Source: Candidatus Roizmanbacteria bacterium RIFCSPLOWO2_01_FULL_40_13
GTDB lineage: Bacteria > Patescibacteriota > Microgenomatia > UBA1406 > GWC2-37-13
Direction of reading: 5' to 3'
Assembly (NCBI GenBank): GCA_001789745.1
Contig: MGAN01000004.1
Location: 64,064 to 128,063, forward strand
DNA: 64,000 nt
Shown here: piece after piece, positions 26,629-37,440 of the stretch
Numbering within the stretch: the first letter of the stretch is position 1
Layout: every line of letters starts with the position of its first letter
Notes under the pieces: model-generated
Told to the model about the DNA's origin: nothing
The model's database searches: none
Seen by the model: only the letters and a program-made list of their open reading frames with translations
Translations under genes and position numbers: made by a program

Positions 26629-29600
26629 ATGGAAAATACAGATTTAGTTGATTTTTCCGGTCTTCGCATCAGTCTTGCTTCTCCTGAAGTGATCTCCAAA
26701 TGGTCTCATGGAGAAGTTACAAAACCCGAAACCATAAACTATCGTACTTTCAGGTCAGAAAAAGACGGTCTCTTCGATGAAAGAATTTTTGGACCTACCA
26801 AAGATTACGAGTGTTATTGCGGTAAATATAAAAGAATCCGCTATAAAGGCATTGTCTGTGACCGTTGCGGTGTCGAGATCACGACCTCGGCAGTGCGTCG
26901 AGAAAGAATGGGCCACATCAAGCTTGCCTCCCCAATCGCCCATATTTGGTATTTCAAAGGACCTTCTTCAGTTTTAAGTACGATACTTGAGATCCCTCCC
27001 CATTCATTGGAACGAATAATATACTACGCTCTCTATCTGGTAAAAAATGTCGACAAAGAAAAACAAAAGCAATCTATCAAAATAATCCAGGATCTTGAAA
27101 AAAATGAAATTGATAATCTGGAAAGTGAACATCGAGTGAATCAAGATAGGACCGAGGCGGAATTTAAAAAACAAAAGTCAGATCTGCTAGAAAAAATAGC
27201 CAACAAAGAACAAAGAGAAATTGCCGAACAAGAGCTTGAATTTAAATTGAGAGAGCAACTTAAATTATTATCAGACAAATTTATTGATCAAAAAAATCAA
27301 AAATCCAGTTTTTTTGATCGACTTATTAAGATAATGAGGTCATTAAAGTATTTAAACACGATTGAAGAAGACGACTTTTTATATATGAAAGAACATAAAG
27401 CAGACGGCTTTATCGAGTCGGGAATGGGTTCGGAAGTCGTCTATGAGATTCTATCCTCTTTTGATCTTAATAAAAAATATAGCGAGGCCTTAAAAGAACT
27501 CAATGAAGTCAAAGGAGAAAGAAGAAACAAATTACTCAAAAAAGTCCGCTACCTTGAGTCATTTGTTAAGGCTAATATTTCCCCAAAATGGGCAATCCTC
27601 ACCGTGTTACCGGTTATTCCGCCGGACCTTCGTCCTGTAGTGCAGCTTCCTGGCGGTAAATTTGCCACGTCAGATCTTAATGATTTTTATCGCAGGGTTA
27701 TCAACAGAAATAATCGATTAAAACAACTGATTGATTTTGGAGCGCCGGAAATTATTCTTCGCAATGAGAAAAGAATGCTCCAGGAAGCGGTAGACTCGTT
27801 AATAGATCTTCAGAAATCAAGAGGCAGAGCTCGATCCCGAGGCGCTGCGTCAAAAATACAAAAATCCTTATCCGATATACTTCGCGGTAAACAAGGTCGA
27901 TTTAGACAAAATCTCTTGGGTAAAAGAGTTGACTACTCCGGCCGATCGACCATAATTGTCGGTCCGGAACTTAATCTACATCAATGCGGTCTGCCAAAAG
28001 AAATGGCTTTGGAATTGTTTAAACCCTTCCTGCTACACGAAATCATAGTTAGGGGTCTTGCTCCAAATATAAAAAGCGCTAAAAACTACCTAGAAAAAAA
28101 AGAACCGATTGTCTATGATATCTTGGAAGAAATCTCAAAAGATCATCCGGTTTTGTTGAACCGCGCCCCAACGCTTCATAAACTCTCTATTCTCGGATTT
28201 TATCCCGTCCTTACCGATTCATATGCAATAAAACTTCATCCAACAGTTTGCGCTGGGTATAACGCTGACTTTGATGGAGACGCAATGGGAGTTTTTCTTC
28301 CTTTATCCAGAAACGCCATTGATGAAGTTAAGTCGCGAATGCTGCCTTTTCATAATCTGCTCAAGCCTGCCGATGGTACACCCATCGTCTTACCCAACAA
28401 AGAGATGGCCTTAGGCTGTTATTATATTACCACCTTTGACGCCCGTTATAATGAATCGCCCGATAATAAATTAAAATATTTTAGCACGGATAACGAAGCG
28501 TTGATTGCCTTTCAATTCAAAAAAATCTTATTAAGACAACCTATTTTTGTCAAAGTAAAAGACCATCTATTAAAAACTTCGGTTGGCCGAATAATTTTTA
28601 ACCAAGCGCTACCGAGTAAGCTCGGTTATATCAATCAAGAAGTAAAAGCCTCTTCCCTAAAGCAGATTGTCATGAAAACCATGAAGATCTTGGATAATCA
28701 GGAAGTCGGCGCATTGATTGATAGGCTAAAAGAAATTGGCTTTTGGGGAGCAACAATTGCTGGCGGATTGTCTTTTTCGGTGTTTGACTGTGTAATTATC
28801 AAAAAAAAAGCAGACATGTTAAAACTGGTGGAAAAAGAGGTTGAAAAAGTTCAAAAAAATTATCGCCAAGGTCTTCTTACCTTGGAAGAGAAAAAACGCT
28901 ACACCAATAAACTTTGGATCGAGCTGACCGAAAAACTGGCGTCTCTCACCTGGAATGCACTTGATGAGGAAAACCCAGTAAAATTAGCTATAAAATCAGA
29001 GGGCCCCAGAGCTTCACGCGAACAACTTAAGCAGCTTTCGGCTATTAAAGGCTTGGTGGTTGATCCTTTAGGAAAAATTATTGAAGTCCCAACTAAATCA
29101 AATTACCGCGAAGGTCTATCTATTTTCGAGTACGTTATTAACGCGCGTGGCGCGAGAAAAGGACTAACAGACTCCGCACTCAAAACTGCTGACGCCGGAT
29201 ACCTGACTCGTCGCTTAGTAGATGTTGCACATGACATGATCGTCAGAGAAGAGAACTGCGGTATAGCTGATGGATTAACCATAAGCATTACTGATACCCG
29301 GGGAGAAAAATTTATCGATAGAATCAAGGGTCGTTTCTTGGCAAAAGATTTATATACTGAAAATAAAAAACTATTACTTAAGGCAAACGAATTGATTGAC
29401 GAAGATAAAATCCAGTTAATCACTAAATCTGGAATTGCTAAAGTTGTCGTTCGCTCCCCGCTTTATTGTCAATCTAAATATGGCGTCTGTCAAAGTTGTT
29501 ATGGTCTCGACCTCTCAAATAATAATCTCGTTGAAATCGGAGTCCCTGTAGGTGTAATCGCAGCCCAATCAATCGGTGAACCCGGCACACAATTAACCAT

Positions 29601-30420
29601 GAGGGTTAGGCATTTTGGAGGGATTGTTATTTCAGACGTTACTCAAGGACTACCGAGAGTTGAGGAATTGTTCGAAACCAGAACTCCAAAAGTTGTTTCA
29701 CCCATTATAGAAAATAGAGGTAGGATCTCTGTTCAAGAAGATACAAAGAGAGAGGTTTATTTGGTAAAAGTGACTTCATCTGACACAACCCCGCCGACAG
29801 AACAAGAATATGCTATTCCCATGTCGCAAAAACTTAAAGTCGAAGACGGTCAGTTAGTCAATGTAGGAACTCAACTTTCTGAAGGTTATTTGGATGTAGA
29901 TGATATTTTAACCATCAAAGGACTGCGCTCTGCTCAATTTTACCTGCTTGACGAGATTCAAAAAGTCTATGAATCGCAAGGTATCAACATCCATGATAAG
30001 CACTTTGAGGTGATTATCAGAAAAATGAGCGATAAGGTGATTATCGAAGACGAAGGTGATACTTCCTTTATTAAAGACGAGGTCGTTTCAAAAATTCGCT
30101 TCGGAGAAGAAAATAAAAAAATACTGGCTCAGGGAGGAAAACCTGCGGTTGGTAAAATCTCGATCTTGGGAATTACTCGAGCTGCCATCTACACGGATTC
30201 CTGGTTATCAGCCGCTTCTTTTGAACAGACTACCAATGTCTTAAGTTCTGCGGCGATCAAAGGTCAAATAGATTACTTGTTAGGCTTGAAGGAAAATGTT
30301 ATAATTGGCAGACTTATTCCCGTAACCAAAGATCTAATTGAAAAATATTACGGGAGGTTCTTAAGCAAATATGCCCACGATCAACCAACTAATCAAAAAA
30401 AAGAGGAAGAGTCGAATTAA
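26629..30420 (+). CDS. rpoC: RNA polymerase beta' subunit
   Basis: 1263 residues. The N-terminal zinc site is [20 protein letters not shown]. The active-site loop [14 protein letters not shown] holds the three Asp that bind magnesium, and [18 protein letters not shown], the bridge-helix region ([11 protein letters not shown]), the second zinc site ([13 protein letters not shown]) and [16 protein letters not shown] follow in order. The last 50 bp overlap rpsL in another frame. Reads in one operon with rpoB and the translation genes. Confidence 0.98.
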   Translation: MENTDLVDFSGLRISLASPEVISKWSHGEVTKPETINYRTFRSEKDGLFDERIFGPTKDYECYCGKYKRIRYKGIVCDRCGVEITTSAVRRERMGHIKLASPIAHIWYFKGPSSVLSTILEIPPHSLERIIYYALYLVKNVDKEKQKQSIKIIQDLEKNEIDNLESEHRVNQDRTEAEFKKQKSDLLEKIANKEQREIAEQELEFKLREQLKLLSDKFIDQKNQKSSFFDRLIKIMRSLKYLNTIEEDDFLYMKEHKADGFIESGMGSEVVYEILSSFDLNKKYSEALKELNEVKGERRNKLLKKVRYLESFVKANISPKWAILTVLPVIPPDLRPVVQLPGGKFATSDLNDFYRRVINRNNRLKQLIDFGAPEIILRNEKRMLQEAVDSLIDLQKSRGRARSRGAASKIQKSLSDILRGKQGRFRQNLLGKRVDYSGRSTIIVGPELNLHQCGLPKEMALELFKPFLLHEIIVRGLAPNIKSAKNYLEKKEPIVYDILEEISKDHPVLLNRAPTLHKLSILGFYPVLTDSYAIKLHPTVCAGYNADFDGDAMGVFLPLSRNAIDEVKSRMLPFHNLLKPADGTPIVLPNKEMALGCYYITTFDARYNESPDNKLKYFSTDNEALIAFQFKKILLRQPIFVKVKDHLLKTSVGRIIFNQALPSKLGYINQEVKASSLKQIVMKTMKILDNQEVGALIDRLKEIGFWGATIAGGLSFSVFDCVIIKKKADMLKLVEKEVEKVQKNYRQGLLTLEEKKRYTNKLWIELTEKLASLTWNALDEENPVKLAIKSEGPRASREQLKQLSAIKGLVVDPLGKIIEVPTKSNYREGLSIFEYVINARGARKGLTDSALKTADAGYLTRRLVDVAHDMIVREENCGIADGLTISITDTRGEKFIDRIKGRFLAKDLYTENKKLLLKANELIDEDKIQLITKSGIAKVVVRSPLYCQSKYGVCQSCYGLDLSNNNLVEIGVPVGVIAAQSIGEPGTQLTMRVRHFGGIVISDVTQGLPRVEELFETRTPKVVSPIIENRGRISVQEDTKREVYLVKVTSSDTTPPTEQEYAIPMSQKLKVEDGQLVNVGTQLSEGYLDVDDILTIKGLRSAQFYLLDEIQKVYESQGINIHDKHFEVIIRKMSDKVIIEDEGDTSFIKDEVVSKIRFGEENKKILAQGGKPAVGKISILGITRAAIYTDSWLSAASFEQTTNVLSSAAIKGQIDYLLGLKENVIIGRLIPVTKDLIEKYYGRFLSKYAHDQPTNQKKEEESN

Positions 30421-30796
30421 AAAATCACGCGCCGCAGCCTTAAAATTGACTTTCAATACCTTAAAGAGAAAGTATGTCGCAACAAATAACTCAATGAAGA
30501 GAGGTGTCTGCACCATTGTTCGTACAATGACTCCTAAAAAACCAAACTCTGCCCTGCGCAAGGTCGCCCGCGTCAGACTCTCAAACAAATTTGAGGTTAC
30601 TGCCTATATTCAAGGTATAGGTCATAACTTGGCGGAGCATTCAATAGTTTTAGTTAGAGGAGGTAGAGTCAAGGATCTTCCCGGAGTTAAATATCATATA
30701 GTCCGAGGCAAATATGATACCGGGGGTGTGGTTGATAGAAAAACTTCACGCTCAAAGTATGGAACCAAATTAGAACAAGCTAAATCTGCTTCTTAA
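30371..30796 (+). CDS. rpsL: 30S ribosomal protein S12
   Basis: 141 residues. The canonical start MPTINQL fixes the ATG 50 bp inside rpoC, an unusually long out-of-frame overlap for two essential genes. A GGGAGG lies 13 nt upstream. The decoding-site loop [17 protein letters not shown] and the [17 protein letters not shown] segment are intact. Between the N-terminal arm and KRGVCT there are about 13 extra residues compared with E. coli S12. S12 lines the decoding centre of the small subunit. Confidence 0.98.
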   Translation: MPTINQLIKKKRKSRIKKSRAAALKLTFNTLKRKYVATNNSMKRGVCTIVRTMTPKKPNSALRKVARVRLSNKFEVTAYIQGIGHNLAEHSIVLVRGGRVKDLPGVKYHIVRGKYDTGGVVDRKTSRSKYGTKLEQAKSAS

Positions 30797-30881
30797 ATTG
30801 ATCTAATTAACCTAATTGACCTGATTTCTTTAGAATTATTTAGATCAATTAGAATAATTAGAAATTAGAAATTTTATAAAA

Positions 30882-31355
30882 ATGCCCAGACGCCCTTATA
30901 AAAAAAGAGAGATTGACCCGGACTATATCTATAACAATCACGAGGTCGCGAAACTTATAAATTATATTATGTTTGAAGGGAAAAAAACTATTGCCAAACA
31001 GATTGTCTATCAAGCATTTGAGGAGTTAAAAAAACAAAAACAAGATCCGTTAAGGATATTACATCTGGCTATCCTACATGTTTCACCAACTCATGAAGTA
31101 AAACCGCGTAGATTAGGCGGCGCTTCATATTTGGTACCTACCGAAGTCCGCAAAGATCGAAAACTTTTTTTAGCATTAAACTGGATTATCGAAGCAGCAA
31201 AGGCTCATTCAAATAAAGAGTTTCATAGTTTTTCTGATAAATTGCTGGCTGAACTTTTGGACGCTTCTAAAAATCAAGGTCAGGCTGTAAATAAAAAAAT
31301 GCAGACTGAAAAATTAGCAGAAGCGAATAAAGCTTTCGCACACTTGAAGTGGTAA
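30882..31355 (+). CDS. rpsG: 30S ribosomal protein S7
   Basis: 157 residues, starting [19 protein letters not shown]. It contains the 16S rRNA-binding [21 protein letters not shown] and a C-terminal [19 protein letters not shown]. Position between rpsL and fusA is the classical str operon order. The 85 bp gap before it is an AT-rich, partly palindromic spacer (ATCTAATTA-type repeats). No Shine-Dalgarno. Confidence 0.97.
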   Translation: MPRRPYKKREIDPDYIYNNHEVAKLINYIMFEGKKTIAKQIVYQAFEELKKQKQDPLRILHLAILHVSPTHEVKPRRLGGASYLVPTEVRKDRKLFLALNWIIEAAKAHSNKEFHSFSDKLLAELLDASKNQGQAVNKKMQTEKLAEANKAFAHLKW

Positions 31356-31356
31356 T

Positions 31357-33453
31357 ATGCCGCAGCAATCAGTAATCACCAAAAATCGCATCGTGCCGTT
31401 AGAAAAAATCCGCAACGTAGGAATCATCGCTCACATCGACTCGGGTAAAACAACTACCACAGAACGAATTCTTTTTTATACAGACAGAACCTATAAATTA
31501 GGAGATATCGACGAAGGCACGACCCAGATGGATTGGATGCCGCAGGAAAAAGAGCGAGGAATCACTATCATGTCTGCAGCTACAACCACTTTTTGGCGTG
31601 GTGTCAGAATAAACATCATCGACACGCCCGGCCACGTTGACTTTACTGCCGAAGTAGAGAGGTCTCTTAGAGTACTTGATGGGGGCGTTGTAATTTTTGA
31701 CGCAGAAGAAGGCGTTCAAAGTCAGTCGGAGACTGTTTGGAGACAAGCAGATAAATACAAAGTCCCCAGAATCTGTTTTATCAATAAGATGGACAAGTTG
31801 GGAGCAGATTTTGCAGCTACGGTCAAAGAGATTGAGGAAAGATTGGGAGCCAAACCTGCAACCATGGTTTATCCCATCGGCAAGGAACATGAGTTTAAGG
31901 GAATCGTAGACCTTCTTAGTCTAAAATCGCTTATCTGGGATAAAGATCCGCAGGGAACCAAATATTCGGTGCAGGACGAGATTCCTGTTGATATTAAAGA
32001 AAAAGTTCTTAAAGCCAGATCTAAACTAATTGAACAGGTTGCCGAGACTGATGACGGACTTTTGGAAAAATATTTAAGCGGCACCGAACCCACCACGCAC
32101 GAACTTAAAAAAGCCCTGCGAGCCGCAGTCATCGCCTACAAATTAATTCCTATTTTTGCAGGCACTTCTCTGCGTAACAAGGGCGTTCAACCGGTCCTAG
32201 ACGCTATAGTTGACTATCTTCCTTCACCGGTCGATCTAAACGAGATTAAAGCCATCAATCCTAAGACTCAAAAAGAAGAAGTCAGAAAACTCGTCAATGA
32301 AGAAAAATTTTCAGCTCTTGCCTTTAAGATTCAGCTCGACCCCCATGTTGGAAAACTCACCTATACCCGTATCTACTCCGGAGTACTGGAATCCGGTTCA
32401 TACGTCTATAACATCAACCGCGGCAAACAAGAAAGAGTCAGCCGAATCCTTCTCATGCACGCCAATCAAAGAGAAGAAATCGACAAAGCCTTCGCTGGTG
32501 AAATCATAGCCTTAGTCGGTCCCAAAGATACCAAAACTGGAGATACGCTCACAGATCAAAACCATCCCATACTATTGGAAAAAATCACATTCCCCGATCC
32601 CGTCATCTCGCTTGCAATCGAACCCAAAACAAAAGCGGATCAGGAAAAGTTGTCTTATACACTGCAGCGCTTGGCGGAAGAAGACCCCACCTTTAAAGTA
32701 AAAATTAACCACGAAACAGGCCAAACTATCATGTCCGGGATGGGCGAATTACACTTGGAGATTTTAGTCGACAGGATGAAGCGCGAAATGGGCATGCAGG
32801 TCAATGTAGGCAAACCTCAAGTCGCCTATAAAGAAACCATAACCAAATCCTCTGAAGCCGAAGGCAAATATATTAGGCAGACAGGCGGTCACGGACAATA
32901 TGGTCACTGTCTTATTAAAATTGAACCGCTGCAACTCGGTGAAGGCTACAAATTTGTCAATAAAATTAAAGGCGGAGCTATCCCTTCCGAATTTATTCCC
33001 TCGATAGATAAAGGGGTACAGGAAGCAATTGAAAAAGGGGTTTTATTGGGTTTTCCCATTACCGACCTCCGGGTCACTCTCTATGACGGTAGCTATCATG
33101 ACGTAGATTCCTCGGATATTGCTTTTAAAATTGCAGGATCAATGGCCTTACAGGACGCGGTGAAAAAAGCCGGACTCACTCTGATAGAACCGGTTATGAA
33201 GCTCGAGGTGACCGTGCCTGAAGAGTTTATGGGAGTAGTAATCGGTGACATCTCCAGCAAAAGAGGCAAAATTTTGAATACCGAAAAAAGAAGTCGGGCC
33301 GTCATCATCAAAGCCTATGTTCCTCTGTCGGAGATGTCAGGCTACGCAACTGTCGTTCGCTCCCTTACCGAAGGCAGAAGTTTTTTCTATATGGAACCAT
33401 CCCACTACGAAGAAGTTCCCCGCAATCTCATCCAGTCAATGTTAAATAAATGA
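31357..33453 (+). CDS. fusA: Elongation factor G
   Basis: 698 residues. G1 is [16 protein letters not shown]2 [11 protein letters not shown]3 DTPGHVDFT and G4 [10 protein letters not shown], followed by EF-G domains II-V ([15 protein letters not shown] in domain III, HGQYGHC in domain IV). It moves tRNAs and mRNA through the ribosome using GTP. It starts 1 bp after rpsG and overlaps the phosphoesterase gene by 4 bp. Confidence 0.98.
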   Translation: MPQQSVITKNRIVPLEKIRNVGIIAHIDSGKTTTTERILFYTDRTYKLGDIDEGTTQMDWMPQEKERGITIMSAATTTFWRGVRINIIDTPGHVDFTAEVERSLRVLDGGVVIFDAEEGVQSQSETVWRQADKYKVPRICFINKMDKLGADFAATVKEIEERLGAKPATMVYPIGKEHEFKGIVDLLSLKSLIWDKDPQGTKYSVQDEIPVDIKEKVLKARSKLIEQVAETDDGLLEKYLSGTEPTTHELKKALRAAVIAYKLIPIFAGTSLRNKGVQPVLDAIVDYLPSPVDLNEIKAINPKTQKEEVRKLVNEEKFSALAFKIQLDPHVGKLTYTRIYSGVLESGSYVYNINRGKQERVSRILLMHANQREEIDKAFAGEIIALVGPKDTKTGDTLTDQNHPILLEKITFPDPVISLAIEPKTKADQEKLSYTLQRLAEEDPTFKVKINHETGQTIMSGMGELHLEILVDRMKREMGMQVNVGKPQVAYKETITKSSEAEGKYIRQTGGHGQYGHCLIKIEPLQLGEGYKFVNKIKGGAIPSEFIPSIDKGVQEAIEKGVLLGFPITDLRVTLYDGSYHDVDSSDIAFKIAGSMALQDAVKKAGLTLIEPVMKLEVTVPEEFMGVVIGDISSKRGKILNTEKRSRAVIIKAYVPLSEMSGYATVVRSLTEGRSFFYMEPSHYEEVPRNLIQSMLNK

Positions 33454-34088
33454 AAATACTAGTTTTCTCCGATACGCATTTAACTGATAAATTTGAAGAA
33501 AATAAATTCAACCTTCTTAAAAAAATAATTTCAGCATCAGACCGTGTAATCATTAATGGAGATTTTTGGGATGGTCAACTTACTACTTTTGATAAATTTA
33601 TATCTTCGGGATGGAATAAATTATTTCCTCTTCTTAGATCTAAAAAAACGATCTATCTTTATGGAAATCATGATCTTAAATCCTTTTCAGATAGCCGAAC
33701 AAGTCTTTTTTCAGTTATTCAAACCGATATTTACAGTCTTAAATTAAATGAAAAAACTCTTGTTTTTCAACACGGAAATAAACTTCTGCCTTTAATCGAT
33801 GAAAAATTACCTCGTTGGTTGACAAAATATACTACGTTAGTTGCAGGATTTCTCTTAGTTAATTTACCTCCGCTTCGCTACTTATTAAAAACAGCCGGAC
33901 AAAAAATGAAAGATAAAGTCAAAAAAATATACAAAAATGGGGAAATTGTTGTTTGCGGTCATTCACACTGGGTTGATTTTGATTTAAACAATCAGTATAT
34001 CAATACAGGCTATATTGAAAATGGGGTTGCCAAGTATCTTCTCATCCGGAACAACCGTTTGCTTGCTCAAGAAGAAAATTACCTTTAA
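33450..34088 (+). CDS. Calcineurin-like metallophosphoesterase
   Basis: 212 residues. The metal-binding blocks are in order: FSDTHL (Asp8, His10), NGDFWDG (GD motif), YGNHDLK (GNHD) and CGHSHWVDF (GHxH). This is the LpxH/YfcE-like class of phosphoesterases. The substrate is unknown; the two hydrophobic stretches around residue 125-145 might associate with membrane. It is coupled to fusA by ATGA overlap and converges on the MscS gene with a 4 bp overlap. Confidence 0.85.
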   Translation: MKILVFSDTHLTDKFEENKFNLLKKIISASDRVIINGDFWDGQLTTFDKFISSGWNKLFPLLRSKKTIYLYGNHDLKSFSDSRTSLFSVIQTDIYSLKLNEKTLVFQHGNKLLPLIDEKLPRWLTKYTTLVAGFLLVNLPPLRYLLKTAGQKMKDKVKKIYKNGEIVVCGHSHWVDFDLNNQYINTGYIENGVAKYLLIRNNRLLAQEENYL

Positions 34089-34606
34089 TTTGTCCTTAAT
34101 TTTATTACGGTAGTGATTTGAGAATTAGGTATATAGACAAAATTTCCATCCTTATCTTTTAAAACCGTCATCCGCAGAGTCATTTGATATACTTCACCTT
34201 CTATCTTACCTATTCTTATCTTATCTCCAATATTAAATTGGTTCTCAACAATAATAAAAAAACCGGAAATAACATCTTTGACCAAAGTCTGGGCTCCGAA
34301 AGAAAAAGCTAATCCCAAAATTCCCGCCCCGGTCAAGATTGGCCCGATATCTACACCCCAGTGAGAAAATATAATCAATACTGCAATAAGCAGCAATACC
34401 GTATCGACGATGTTATATAACAATGATCTGATCGTCTTAGTCTTTGCGACAAAATTCGCATTAACCACCTTCTTTTTTAATCCAGTAAAGACCAAATTCA
34501 GGCTCTTCTTAGCTATCTTTGAGGCTATAAAAACAACCAAAAATGCTCCTACAGAAAATAAAAATCTGTTTGGATATGAGTCGGAGACTCCCAACACATT
34601 AAGCAT
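34085..34606 (-). CDS. Small-conductance mechanosensitive channel (MscS family)
   Basis: 173 residues, short. Three hydrophobic helices, the last being the pore helix with the Gly/Ala pattern GAGILGLAFSFGAQTLVKDV, then a beta domain with GDKIRIGKIEGEV and NFVYIPNS. The C-terminal cytoplasmic cage is trimmed. Opens in response to membrane tension. TATAAT with an upstream TGC (extended -10, 34613-34621) ends 6 nt before the ATG, so the mRNA is probably leaderless. Confidence 0.9.
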   Translation of the reverse strand: MLNVLGVSDSYPNRFLFSVGAFLVVFIASKIAKKSLNLVFTGLKKKVVNANFVAKTKTIRSLLYNIVDTVLLLIAVLIIFSHWGVDIGPILTGAGILGLAFSFGAQTLVKDVISGFFIIVENQFNIGDKIRIGKIEGEVYQMTLRMTVLKDKDGNFVYIPNSQITTVIKLRTN

Positions 34607-34717
34607 TACTCAATTATAGCATTTTTTACCCCTTGACCCCGCACAACGCTTGCCTTCTCTTGAGGTTTACATCGTCATATTGGATAGACGCGTATACGGG
34701 GTCGGCGCGATTTTTAA

Positions 34718-34790
34718 TAAACGAGTGTTTATTCTAAAAATCGCTTGACAAAGTGAACGAAGGTTTACTATACTGGTAAACGAATGTTCA
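34718..34790 (+). promoter_or_regulatory. lexA promoter with three SOS-like boxes
   Basis: Three related palindromes: TAAACGAGTGTTTA (34718-34731), TGAACGAAGGTTTA (34754-34767) and TAAACGAATGTTCA (34777-34790). The promoter is TTGACA (34745-34750), 18 bp, TATACT (34769-34774). The second box fills the spacer and the third covers the transcription start. The form TRAAC-GARK-GTTYA resembles Gram-positive SOS boxes. Confidence 0.75.
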
Positions 34791-34863
34791 CGATTAAATT
34801 TTCCTTTTGAAATTTATAATTCCGATTGAAATTCAAATTTTTAAAAATTAAAAAATAAAATCT

Positions 34864-35427
34864 GTGGTCAGCAACCGTCTTAACGCAATTAAAAAATTCT
34901 TCCACAAGCACAAACGCCTCCCTTCCTATTCCGAGATGCTTAAGCTTTTTAACCTTTCCTCAAAAAATGCCGTTTTTAAAATTGTGCAAAAGCTCATTGA
35001 GCTGAATTTTCTCAAAAAAGAAAGTCATAAACTCGCGCCCACCTCCAAATTTTTTGCGCTTCCCTTGGTTGGCCTCGTTAAGGCGGGTTTTCCCATCCTG
35101 GCCGAAGAAAATAGAGACTATTTGACCTTAGACGAGTATCTCATCGGCGATCCTCAATCCTCATTTTTACTCAAGGTCAGCGGCGACTCGCTCATCGGCC
35201 TGGGCATCTTTGACGGAGATCTGGTTATTATCGACAAAAAAGATCAAGCGACTTCCGGCGACGTAGTGCTTGCCCAGATTGACCGCGAATGGACGCTTAA
35301 AATCCTGAAAAAAGACGGTGTCAAAGCTTATCTTGAAGCGGCAAATCCCAAATACCCTCCTTTTTACCCCGTCCAGGAGTTGGAAATCTTTGGGGTTGTC
35401 AAAGCGGTGATTAGGAAGTTTAATTAA
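34864..35427 (+). CDS. lexA: LexA-like SOS repressor
   Basis: 187 residues from a GTG start. An N-terminal winged helix (LPSYSEMLKLF, then a recognition-helix region) binds DNA. The C-terminal S24 domain has the self-cleavage site Ala74-Gly75 in LVKAG, the nucleophile Ser109 in SGDSLIG and Lys146 in WTLKIL, so the autocleavage dyad is complete. Three candidate binding boxes overlap its own promoter. Likely targets include the Y-family polymerase downstream. A putative structured RNA starts at its stop codon. Confidence 0.9.
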   Translation: MVSNRLNAIKKFFHKHKRLPSYSEMLKLFNLSSKNAVFKIVQKLIELNFLKKESHKLAPTSKFFALPLVGLVKAGFPILAEENRDYLTLDEYLIGDPQSSFLLKVSGDSLIGLGIFDGDLVIIDKKDQATSGDVVLAQIDREWTLKILKKDGVKAYLEAANPKYPPFYPVQELEIFGVVKAVIRKFN

Positions 35428-35566
35428 CTGAACATTGGACATAATTCCCACGTTCATCCTGGGCGATCCCGTCAAAGGTGGGAAAGTCGAAGAATTTTGG
35501 CGGCTATGGAATCTCTCGCTTATAGCTTCGATAGGGAAGGTGAATTAACGATCCGCCTTCAGTTAA
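35424..35566 (+). ncRNA. Candidate structured RNA between lexA and the NYN gene
   Basis: The gap can close with TTAACTGAA (35424-35432) pairing to TTCAGTTAA (35558-35566). Inside, TTCCCAC (35445-35451) pairs with GTGGGAA (35478-35484) around a GGG-CGAT-CCC hairpin, and GGCGG (35499-35503) pairs with CCGCC (35553-35557). All three stems are perfect and properly nested, giving a branched fold. No known riboswitch is recognised. The GC content is higher than in the neighbouring spacers. Confidence 0.4.
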
Positions 35567-35578
35567 CTTAAAAAAACA

Positions 35579-36133
35579 ATGAATAAAAAGACAAAAATAC
35601 TACTCAAAAAAACCTCTGGTAAAACTATTGGTTTATTCATAGATAATGCCAATTGGTTTTATCCTCAAAAAGAACTTCGGTGGAGAATATCATTTACTAA
35701 ACTAAAACAATTTTTGCTAAGAAACTATAGACTATCTCTGTTGAAAATTTATGCAGGAACTCCTTTAGATTATAAAAACCAAAGATCTTTTGCTAAATTC
35801 GTCAAAGTAGTACAAAAAGAAGGATATATCATTGAAACTAAACCTCTCAAAAAAATATGGATTAATAAAAATAAGAAAATATTTGAGTATAAATGTAATT
35901 TCGATGTTGAAATAGCTCTAGACGTTGCCCGGAATATAAAAGACCTGGATCTAGTAATTATCGGTAGCGGAGACAGCGATTTCGTTCCAGTTAGGCAGTT
36001 CACAAAAGAGTACAAGAAAAATTTTATAGTTTTATGCTTTGAAAAGGGCGTTGCTTGGGAAATAAGAAAAGGTTACCACATATTTTTAGAGCAAATACGA
36101 AATTTTATTGAAATGCCTACAAAAAAGCCCTAG
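35579..36133 (+). CDS. NYN-domain (LabA/DUF88-like) putative RNase
   Basis: 184 residues. The PIN-like NYN fold shows its acidic residues in FIDNANWF near residue 20, CNFDVEIALDV and GSGDSDFVPV. NYN proteins are metal-dependent nucleases, mostly acting on RNA. The 150 bp upstream holds the candidate structured RNA, and a perfect hairpin follows the stop. No promoter of its own is obvious, so it may be read from lexA. Confidence 0.85.
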   Translation: MNKKTKILLKKTSGKTIGLFIDNANWFYPQKELRWRISFTKLKQFLLRNYRLSLLKIYAGTPLDYKNQRSFAKFVKVVQKEGYIIETKPLKKIWINKNKKIFEYKCNFDVEIALDVARNIKDLDLVIIGSGDSDFVPVRQFTKEYKKNFIVLCFEKGVAWEIRKGYHIFLEQIRNFIEMPTKKP

Positions 36134-36147
36134 CCTTGCGGCTAGGG
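36128..36147. terminator. Hairpin after the NYN gene
   Basis: CCCTAGCC (36128-36135) pairs with GGCTAGGG (36140-36147) over TTGC. The U-run expected for an intrinsic terminator is present only on the minus strand, so it may stop antisense transcription or act as an mRNA 3' end. Confidence 0.4.
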
Positions 36148-36204
36148 TGTCAATAACGTATCTATGTTAACAAATAAATTACTATTTGTAAATGGGTATT
36201 TGAC

Positions 36205-37440
36205 ATGATGCTACAAATCTACTTTTGGCCTAATGTTATTCTCCATCTTGACGGCGACGCATTTTTCTCGTCTGTCTTTCAGGCTGTAAACCCCAACCTT
36301 AAAGGAAAACCCGTCGTTACCGGCAGCGAACGGGGCTTAGCAACGGCAGTTTCTTATGAAGCCAGAAAATATGGAGTAAAAAGAGGAATGCTTACCTGGC
36401 AGATCAAAAAAATCTGTCCTCAATGCGTTATTCTTGAATCTGACTATGAACTCTATAGTCTCTTTTCTCATAAAATGTTTGGAATACTTCGAACTTTCAC
36501 TCCAACTGTAGAAGAGTATTCCGTAGACGAGGCTTTTGCAGACATTAAGGGACTAAGAAGACCTTTGAGTATGAGCTATCTGGAGATTGCGCAGGCGATA
36601 AAGAATAAGGTCGAATCTTCCCTTGGTATCAGTATATCTGTCGGCGTCTCTATTACCAAGTCGTTGGCAAAACTAGCTTCTTCGCACCAAAAACCTTCCG
36701 GACTTACAGTAATAGACGGCCGAAATATCGAAGAACTTTTGGCTCAAACAAAAATCCAGGATGTCTGGGGAATAGGTCCAAATACCACCGCCTATCTAGA
36801 AAAATTTAACGTCAAAACAGCGCTCGACTTTGTTTTAAAATCCGAAAATTTTATCCAATCTAATCTTTCAAAACCTTTCTACGAAATATGGAAAGAGCTT
36901 AGAGGTGAAAAAATCTATGAATTAGACACGCGGGGCAAACAATCGTACAAGGGAATTACCAGATCCCAAACCTTCACACCCTCGACAAACAGCAAAGATC
37001 TTCTTTGGGCCAGGCTTTCTATCCATATTGAGGAAGCCTTTACTCAAGCCAGAAAATTTCACTACTTGGTTGGAAAGATAAGTCCTTTTTTAAAAACTCA
37101 AAACTTTGAGTATCATACATCAGAGATAAAACTTAAAGAAAAAGTAGCCTACCCCTATCTAATCCGTAAAAAACTTAGAGAAGCCTTTGACCTAATTTAT
37201 AAAAAGGGTGTAGTGTACCGCTCAACCGGCTGCACTATCTCCGGCTTTCAAGAAGACAATTTATCCCAAATGACCTTATTTGACAAAGATCAAAAACTAG
37301 AGGAAAAAATAAAAAAAATCTATCCGCTCTTTGAAAAGAAAAAAATCGACTTCGGCTCGATGCTATTTGACAAGCAAAGATCTGAGAAAATAAAACACAA
37401 ACCAAGACTTAACCTACCGATTTTAGAATTAATGCAATAA
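36205..37440 (+). CDS. Y-family DNA polymerase (DinB/Pol IV-like)
   Basis: 411 residues. The catalytic carboxylates are in HLDGDAFF near residue 15 and SVDEAF (Asp108-Glu109). The thumb helix-hairpin-helix VWGIGPNTTAYLEKF and a little-finger domain follow. It lacks an obvious beta-clamp motif at the C-terminus. It copies past damaged bases. Placed just after lexA, so SOS control is likely although I see no box directly before it. The stop overlaps the convergent nth gene by 12 bp. Confidence 0.9.
   Translation: MMLQIYFWPNVILHLDGDAFFSSVFQAVNPNLKGKPVVTGSERGLATAVSYEARKYGVKRGMLTWQIKKICPQCVILESDYELYSLFSHKMFGILRTFTPTVEEYSVDEAFADIKGLRRPLSMSYLEIAQAIKNKVESSLGISISVGVSITKSLAKLASSHQKPSGLTVIDGRNIEELLAQTKIQDVWGIGPNTTAYLEKFNVKTALDFVLKSENFIQSNLSKPFYEIWKELRGEKIYELDTRGKQSYKGITRSQTFTPSTNSKDLLWARLSIHIEEAFTQARKFHYLVGKISPFLKTQNFEYHTSEIKLKEKVAYPYLIRKKLREAFDLIYKKGVVYRSTGCTISGFQEDNLSQMTLFDKDQKLEEKIKKIYPLFEKKKIDFGSMLFDKQRSEKIKHKPRLNLPILELMQ

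Noticed and set aside
36128-36147. Intrinsic terminator on the plus strand after the NYN gene
   Set aside because: No U-run follows on that strand; the A-run precedes it, so it would work only on the minus strand.
36150-36204. SOS box before the Y-family polymerase
   Set aside because: TAAC and GTTA half-sites are 8 bp apart rather than 4 as in the three boxes at lexA.
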